Shown here one piece after another: positions 59,840 through 64,000 of a DNA stretch of 64,000 nt. The notes below the pieces were generated by a model, which saw nothing but the letters and a program-made list of their open reading frames with translations, was not told where the DNA came from and did no database searches. The translations under genes and the position numbers were made by a program. How positions within the stretch are numbered: position 1 is the first letter of the stretch; every line of letters begins with the position of its first letter. Source of the DNA: Clostridiales bacterium (lineage in GTDB: Bacteria; Bacillota; Clostridia; Oscillospirales; Acutalibacteraceae). The stretch lies in the NCBI GenBank assembly GCA_019418545.1, contig DYBQ01000002.1:53121-117120 (forward strand), in the 5' to 3' direction.

Positions 59840-60112
59840 TTACTTAGAGGTCTTGGAACCGGCGTGGCCCTTGAAGGTACGGGTGGGGGCGAACTCGCCC
59901 AGCTTGTGACCAACCATATCTTCAGTTACATACACCGGAACATGCTTACGGCCATCGTGTACAGCGATGGTGTGGCCAACGAAATCCGGGAAGATTACAG
60001 AGGCGCGGCTCCAGGTCTTCACGATTTTCTTTTCGCCGTTTGCGTTCATTTCCTGAATCCTTTTCAGCAGCACAGGCTGTACATAAGGACCCTTTTTAAT
60101 GCTTCTGCTCAT
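59840..60112 (-). CDS. rpsS: 30S ribosomal protein S19
   Basis: 90 residues. Head protein near the A site. MSRSIKKGPYVQPVLLKRIQ and KLGEFAPTRTFKGHAG are diagnostic. Confidence 0.98.
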   Translation of the reverse strand: MSRSIKKGPYVQPVLLKRIQEMNANGEKKIVKTWSRASVIFPDFVGHTIAVHDGRKHVPVYVTEDMVGHKLGEFAPTRTFKGHAGSKTSK

Positions 60113-60141
60113 AAAAAATCATTAGCTCCTTTCTGTACGCC

Positions 60142-60975
60142 TTATTTGCCGTTTCTGCGGCGGACAATGAACTTGTCGCTGCGGTTGTGGGTCTTGCGGG
60201 TCTTATAACCCAGAGCAGGCTTGCCCCAAGGGGTAACAGGTCCGGGACGGCCCACAGGGCTCTTGCCTTCACCACCGCCGTGCGGGTGGTCATTGGGGTT
60301 CATAACAGAACCGCGAACGGTAGGTCTCCAGCCCATGTGACGCTTACGGCCAGCCTTACCGATTTTCACATTCTCGTGGTCGATGTTGCTGACCTGGCCA
60401 ATGGTAGCCATGCAGCTGTCGGGCACGTTGCGCAGCTCGCCGGAGGGCAGACGGAGCAGGGCCATGCCGTTCTCCTTAGCCATCAGCTGAGCCATGATGC
60501 CAGCAGCTCTTGCCAGCTGAGCGCCCTTACCGGGATACAGCTCCACGTTGTGGATGAAGGTACCGGTGGGGATAGCGGACAGGGGCAGGGCGTTGCCGGG
60601 CTTAATATCAGCCTCAGCGCCGGAAACAATCTTGTCGCCGACCTTCAGGCCGTTGGGGGCGATGATATATCTCTTCTCGCCGTCCTCATACTGCACCAGA
60701 GCGATGAAAGCGGAACGGTTGGGGTCATACTCGATGGTGAGCACGGTAGCCTCAACGTCGTGCTTCTGACGCTTGAAGTCGATGATGCGGTACTTGGTGC
60801 GGTTTCCGCCGCCTCTGTGGCGGACGGTGATGCGGCCATAGCTGTTACGGCCGGAACGATGCTTCATAGGAGCCAACAGGCTCTTCTCCGGCGCCACCTT
60901 GGACAGGGAGGAATAATCAGTAACGGACATATTCCGCCGTGCCGGGGTCGTCGGCTTATAGTTAATGATTGGCAT
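60142..60975 (-). CDS. rplB: 50S ribosomal protein L2
   Basis: 277 residues, full length. Closest protein to the peptidyl transferase centre. HMGWRPTVRGSVMNPNDHPHGGGEG (in pieces) contains the conserved His-rich loop; KYRIIDFKRQK is in the first domain. The 89-bp gap to rplW has no gene. Confidence 0.98.
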   Translation of the reverse strand: MPIINYKPTTPARRNMSVTDYSSLSKVAPEKSLLAPMKHRSGRNSYGRITVRHRGGGNRTKYRIIDFKRQKHDVEATVLTIEYDPNRSAFIALVQYEDGEKRYIIAPNGLKVGDKIVSGAEADIKPGNALPLSAIPTGTFIHNVELYPGKGAQLARAAGIMAQLMAKENGMALLRLPSGELRNVPDSCMATIGQVSNIDHENVKIGKAGRKRHMGWRPTVRGSVMNPNDHPHGGGEGKSPVGRPGPVTPWGKPALGYKTRKTHNRSDKFIVRRRNGK

Positions 60976-61064
60976 TCGGTTTCACACTCCTCATGTTGGC
61001 TTTGCGGGAAGATTGCCACTCCTTCCCATATCTGCCTCTTGGGCTCGGGCGGGGTAAGAATCTC

Positions 61065-61355
61065 TTACAGCATGCCCTCGAAGAATTCAATGGTCTTGCT
61101 GTCGTCGGTCAGGGTAACGACTGCCTTTTTCCAGGACTTGGTGTAGCCCTGGTAGCGACCCTGACGGCGCAGGTGGCCTCTTACGTGAAGGGTGTTGACC
61201 TTCTTCACCTTCACGCCGAACAGCTCTTCAACTGCTCTGGCAATCTCAATTTTGCCGGCCTTGGGAGCAACCTCGAAGGTGTACTTCTTCATGCCCATGC
61301 CAGCCATGGATTTTTCGGTAATGACCGGGCGGATTACGATATCCTGTGCAACCAT
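61065..61355 (-). CDS. rplW: 50S ribosomal protein L23
   Basis: 96 residues. Docking site for trigger factor and SRP at the tunnel exit. DIVIRPVITEKSMAGMG and KVKKVNTLHVRGHLRRQGR are conserved. Start overlaps the rplD stop. Confidence 0.98.
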   Translation of the reverse strand: MVAQDIVIRPVITEKSMAGMGMKKYTFEVAPKAGKIEIARAVEELFGVKVKKVNTLHVRGHLRRQGRYQGYTKSWKKAVVTLTDDSKTIEFFEGML

Positions 61356-61978
61356 TATGCGTATACCTCCTCGATCTTGGAAACAGCACCCTTGGCGACG
61401 ATGAACATATCGGCGTTGAGGATGTCGTAGACATTCAGGGTGTTCACCTGGGCGGTCTTGACGCCGGGGATATTAGCGGCGGAAGTGATAACCTTCTTGT
61501 CCAGCTCGGGCAGAACAATGAGGGCCTTCTTCTCAGCGCCAACGGCTTTCAGCATAGCCGCAATGTTCTTGGTCTTGTACTCTTCGGTTGCAATGTTGTC
61601 GATGACGACCATCTGGTTGTCAGCAACCTTGCTGGAGAGCGCGCTCAGCATAGCCAGGCGGCGGACCTTTTTATTCAGTGTATAACGATAGCAGCGGGGC
61701 TTCGGGGCAAAAACGATACCGCCGTGGGTCCACTGGGGAGCACGGGTGCTGCCCTGACGGGCGTGGCCGGTTCCCTTCTGTCTCCAGGGCTTCTTACCGC
61801 CGCCGGAAACCTCTGCACGGGTGAGAGCGCTCTGGGTGCCTTGACGGCGATTCGCCAGGATGTTCTTCACCACGTCGTGCATCACTGCAACGTTGGGTTC
61901 AATTCCGAATACGGCCTCGTTCAGCTCAATCTTCTCGATTTCCTTGCCGGCCATATCAAAAACTGCTACTGTAGGCAT
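61355..61978 (-). CDS. rplD: 50S ribosomal protein L4
   Basis: 207 residues. Lines the tunnel through a long loop, seen as KKPWRQKGTGHARQGSTRAPQW. In E. coli it also represses the S10 operon; whether it does so here is unknown, but a structured leader precedes rpsJ. Confidence 0.98.
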   Translation of the reverse strand: MPTVAVFDMAGKEIEKIELNEAVFGIEPNVAVMHDVVKNILANRRQGTQSALTRAEVSGGGKKPWRQKGTGHARQGSTRAPQWTHGGIVFAPKPRCYRYTLNKKVRRLAMLSALSSKVADNQMVVIDNIATEEYKTKNIAAMLKAVGAEKKALIVLPELDKKVITSAANIPGVKTAQVNTLNVYDILNADMFIVAKGAVSKIEEVYA

Positions 61979-61995
61979 GTTTGTTCCTCCTTCCC

Positions 61996-62628
61996 TTATG
62001 CTTTCACGCTGTCACGGATAACCACGATACCGCCGTTGGGGCCGGGTACGGCGCCTTTCACGGCAATCAGATTGTTCTCAGCGTCAATCTTGGCTACCAT
62101 CAGGTTCTGAACGGTTACCTGTTCTGCACCCATGTGGCCGGGCAGTCTCTTGCCCTTAAACACGCGGGAGGGGTCAGAAATGGAGCCGTTGGAACCGGCG
62201 TGACGAGCCACAGGGCCGGAACCATGGGTTTCCTTCAGGCGGTGCAGGCCCCAGCGCTTAATGCCGCCGGCATAGCCCTTACCTTTACTGGTGCCGGTCA
62301 CATCGACCTTGTCGCCCACAGCAAAGATGTCAGCCTTAATCAGGTCGCCCACATTGTAAGCGTCGGTGTTCTCCAGGCGGAATTCCCGGAGAGTTCTCTT
62401 GGGAGCCACATTACCCTTTGCGAAATGGCCCTTCATGGGCTTGTTTACGCGATGGGCCTTCAGGTCGCCGAAGCCTACCTGGATGGCTGCATAGCCGTCA
62501 TTTTCAACAGTCTTCTTCTGGGAAACGACGCAGGGGCCGGCTTCCAGGACTGTTACGGGAATGACTTTCCCGCTCTCATCGAAAATCTGCGTCATGCCGA
62601 TTTTCTTGCCGATGATTCCTTTTTGCAT
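61996..62628 (-). CDS. rplC: 50S ribosomal protein L3
   Basis: 210 residues. Early 23S binder near the peptidyl transferase centre. MQKGIIGKKIGMTQIFDESG and PGHMGAEQVTVQNL are typical. 82 bp after rpsJ. Confidence 0.98.
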   Translation of the reverse strand: MQKGIIGKKIGMTQIFDESGKVIPVTVLEAGPCVVSQKKTVENDGYAAIQVGFGDLKAHRVNKPMKGHFAKGNVAPKRTLREFRLENTDAYNVGDLIKADIFAVGDKVDVTGTSKGKGYAGGIKRWGLHRLKETHGSGPVARHAGSNGSISDPSRVFKGKRLPGHMGAEQVTVQNLMVAKIDAENNLIAVKGAVPGPNGGIVVIRDSVKA

Positions 62629-62710
62629 GAAATATACCTCCTGTGCAGGTTATTGGTTGACCCTTTCGGGCCAACATGACCCCAGCCGTCCGGTTGGTTA
62701 AGCGGAAGCT

Positions 62711-63028
62711 TTACAGCTTAATCTCAATCTCAACGCCGGCGGGGAGTTCCAGACCCATCAAAGACTCAACAGTCTTGTTAGAGGGCCGCAGAATGTCGAT
62801 CAGTCTCTTGTGAGTGCGCATTTCGAACTGCTCACGGCTGTCCTTATACTTATGAACAGCACGCAGGATGGTGATTACCTGCTTCTCGGTGGGCAGCGGA
62901 ACAGGGCCGGATACCCGAGCGCCTGTGCGCTTTGCGGTTGCGACGATCTTCTCGGCGGACTGGTCCACCAGCTGATGATCGTACCCCTTGATGCGAATTC
63001 TGATTTTTTCCTTGACTGCCACTATCAT
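62711..63028 (-). CDS. rpsJ: 30S ribosomal protein S10
   Basis: 105 residues. Head protein and, as NusE, transcription antitermination factor with NusB. IRIRIKGYDHQLVDQSAEKIV and RTHKRLIDILRPSNKTVESLM are conserved. First gene of the operon; start has AGGAGGCGATG upstream. Confidence 0.98.
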   Translation of the reverse strand: MIVAVKEKIRIRIKGYDHQLVDQSAEKIVATAKRTGARVSGPVPLPTEKQVITILRAVHKYKDSREQFEMRTHKRLIDILRPSNKTVESLMGLELPAGVEIEIKL

Positions 63029-63365
63029 CGCCTCCTTGAAAGTAGTTGGCGGGCGGCGCCTTTATTTTTCACACCTTGCCGGGTGTTTCACACCCTGACA
63101 TTTAAAAACCGGATTCAGTTTTAGACAGAATCCGGGTGTGGACAAATAAAAAACGTCTGAGCTGCTGTTGGCCATTTCCCAAGCCGGAAATCCGGCGCCG
63201 GTGATTCCGGCATGGCGCACCATCCGGTGAGTAACAGGCCGAAGTGCGTGGCACAGCACATCTCATATTCTTGTCGCCCGGTTTAAAATCGGACATACTC
63301 CACGGAAAAACCGGCTGATTCAGCCGCAACCTCCCGCTTCATCGCATATCGTGTCGCAGTCTTGC
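63029..63365 (-). promoter_or_regulatory. Structured leader of the S10 operon
   Basis: About 335 nt between the predicted start of transcription and rpsJ, with no gene and several possible hairpins, including GGCGCC-bearing stems around 63195-63220, a terminator-like hairpin at 63104-63135, and GGGTG/CACCC at 63081-63095. No named leader family could be assigned by eye. Confidence 0.6.
63104..63135 (-). terminator. Terminator-like hairpin (attenuator candidate) upstream of rpsJ
   Basis: Minus strand stem CCGGATTC (63135-63128) with GAATCCGG (63116-63109), 11-nt loop, then TTTTTAAATG. CCACACCC just before the stem can pair with GGGTGTG about 40 nt downstream, so an alternative fold is possible. 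Confidence 0.6.
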
Positions 63366-63371
63366 TCGTCT

Positions 63372-63400
63372 ATCTTATCACATTCTTCTGGAAAACGCAA
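63372..63400 (-). promoter_or_regulatory. Promoter of the S10 ribosomal operon
   Basis: Minus strand TTGCGT (63395-63400), 17-bp spacer, TAAGAT (63372-63377), with TGTGA before the -10. Transcription would start near 63365. Confidence 0.65.
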
Positions 63401-63572
63401 GAATTTTTTTCTCTTTTTTGACAGAAATATTTTTGATTTTTTTGTACAACTTGCTGCATTTGTTTTTCTGGTAATTATGACTGATTTTTTCGATGAAATC
63501 GCCATAAAAGCGCTGCATGCTGCTGCAACCCATCCGGGTGTTTCTGCATCTCCAAAATCCTTTGTTTTTTCT

Positions 63573-64000
63573 TTAGCAGCCCTCATCCTCTTTTTTGTGA
63601 TACAGGCCCACATGTACCGAAACATTCTCCCTGCGGTATTGCATAAAGTGCCTCAAAATTACCACTCCTGAAAGCAGAAGCACCCCAAGCACCAAGGTCT
63701 TTTGAGGAATGACCAACACAGATAACAAACTGACACATCCATAGGTTAACACAGAGCGGTATAAATTTGGCGTAACAACCACGACCAGCGAAAAGAAAAG
63801 ATAGCAGCACACCAAAATCCCCAAGGCTCTGCAGTCAGGCGCCAACCCCAACAGTACGCCAAAAGAAACAGCAATCGCTTTTCCTCCCTTATGTACATTC
63901 CAAAAAGGAAATGCATGCCCAATCACCGGTGCCGCCATCACAAGGCTAAACGCCCAATCATTGCGAGACAAATTTCTGCCTGCCGCCCATACAGGAAAGA
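63573..64000 (-). CDS. PlsY-like glycerol-3-phosphate acyltransferase, C-terminal part (runs off the right edge)
   Basis: The frame is open to the window end, so the N-terminal part is missing; the TTG at 63971 is not the real start. About 142 residues remain. GHAFPFWNVHKGGKAIAVSFG matches the PlsY motif around the phosphate-binding loop (usually GHxFPxFLxFKGGKGVA), and AAGRNLSRNDW matches the preceding loop. Three further membrane spans follow. The PlsY reaction adds an acyl group from acyl phosphate to glycerol 3-phosphate. The loop has AIAVS in place of the usual GVATS, so it may be a divergent copy. Confidence 0.75.
   Translation of the reverse strand, partial: FPVWAAGRNLSRNDWAFSLVMAAPVIGHAFPFWNVHKGGKAIAVSFGVLLGLAPDCRALGILVCCYLFFSLVVVVTPNLYRSVLTYGCVSLLSVLVIPQKTLVLGVLLLSGVVILRHFMQYRRENVSVHVGLYHKKEDEGC

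Noticed and set aside
63320..63671. Short frames on both strands between the S10 promoter and the PlsY-like gene
   Set aside because: Lys/Phe-rich noise in A/T runs; one overlaps the PlsY-like gene, neither has a ribosome site.

Overview
The window looks like chromosomal DNA of an anaerobic, low-to-mid GC Gram-positive gut bacterium of the class Clostridia, most likely order Oscillospirales (Oscillospiraceae/Ruminococcaceae). The reasons are the S10-spc-alpha ribosomal operon with zinc-ribbon S4, S14 and L36, a KOW protein between map and infA, a nine-gene Enterococcus-type V-ATPase operon, a T-box leader in front of trpS, and DUF6062, DUF6512, DUF815 and DUF1700/DUF4097 proteins. The genus call is inference. 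No tRNA, rRNA, CRISPR array, transposase, integrase or phage gene was seen.

Layout. 1-4975 (+): tail of a DUF1700/DUF4097 membrane pair, an aminotransferase with a palindromic operator candidate, an MBL-fold hydrolase, and T-box-controlled trpS. 4991-8766 (-): a four-gene run, DUF6062 protein, 8-oxoguanine glycosylase, DUF2500 protein and a 612-residue TIR protein with an unusual C-terminal architecture. 8767-9447: an AT-rich gene-free stretch. 9511-26863: a glycan-use locus with a 1621-residue sortase-anchored multidomain glycosidase, three URO-D-superfamily proteins, a GH36 alpha-galactosidase, a sugar ABC importer, and a divergent YesM/YesN-type two-component system. 26941-37437: MltG, an amino-acid ABC importer, a DUF6512 membrane protein, a fourth URO-D protein, HPr, an orphan BtuF-like lipoprotein with a peptidoglycan-binding tail, a DUF815 ATPase and two unknown membrane proteins. 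37510-46180 (-): V-ATPase operon from a near-perfect promoter. 46494-47414 (+): aldo/keto reductase. 47482-63028 (-): ribosomal protein super-operon with adk, secY, map, infA and rpoA, preceded by a structured leader. Right edge: partial PlsY-like acyltransferase.

How the genes work together. The glycan locus reads as one unit: the anchored enzyme works on polysaccharide at the surface, the ABC importer brings in oligosaccharides, GH36 removes alpha-galactose inside, and the two-component system probably senses the substrate. The promoters of the binding-protein operon and of the anchored-enzyme gene share the same pair of direct repeats with identical spacing to each other and to the -10 box, which ties the two units to one regulator. 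The three URO-D proteins in the same operon suggest a methyl-transfer or decarboxylation step on the substrate; this is inference.

The strongest candidates for something undescribed are the TIR/PLD-like/YdcF-like fusion (4991-6829), the URO-D plus GH36 operon, and its repeat-based regulon signal.
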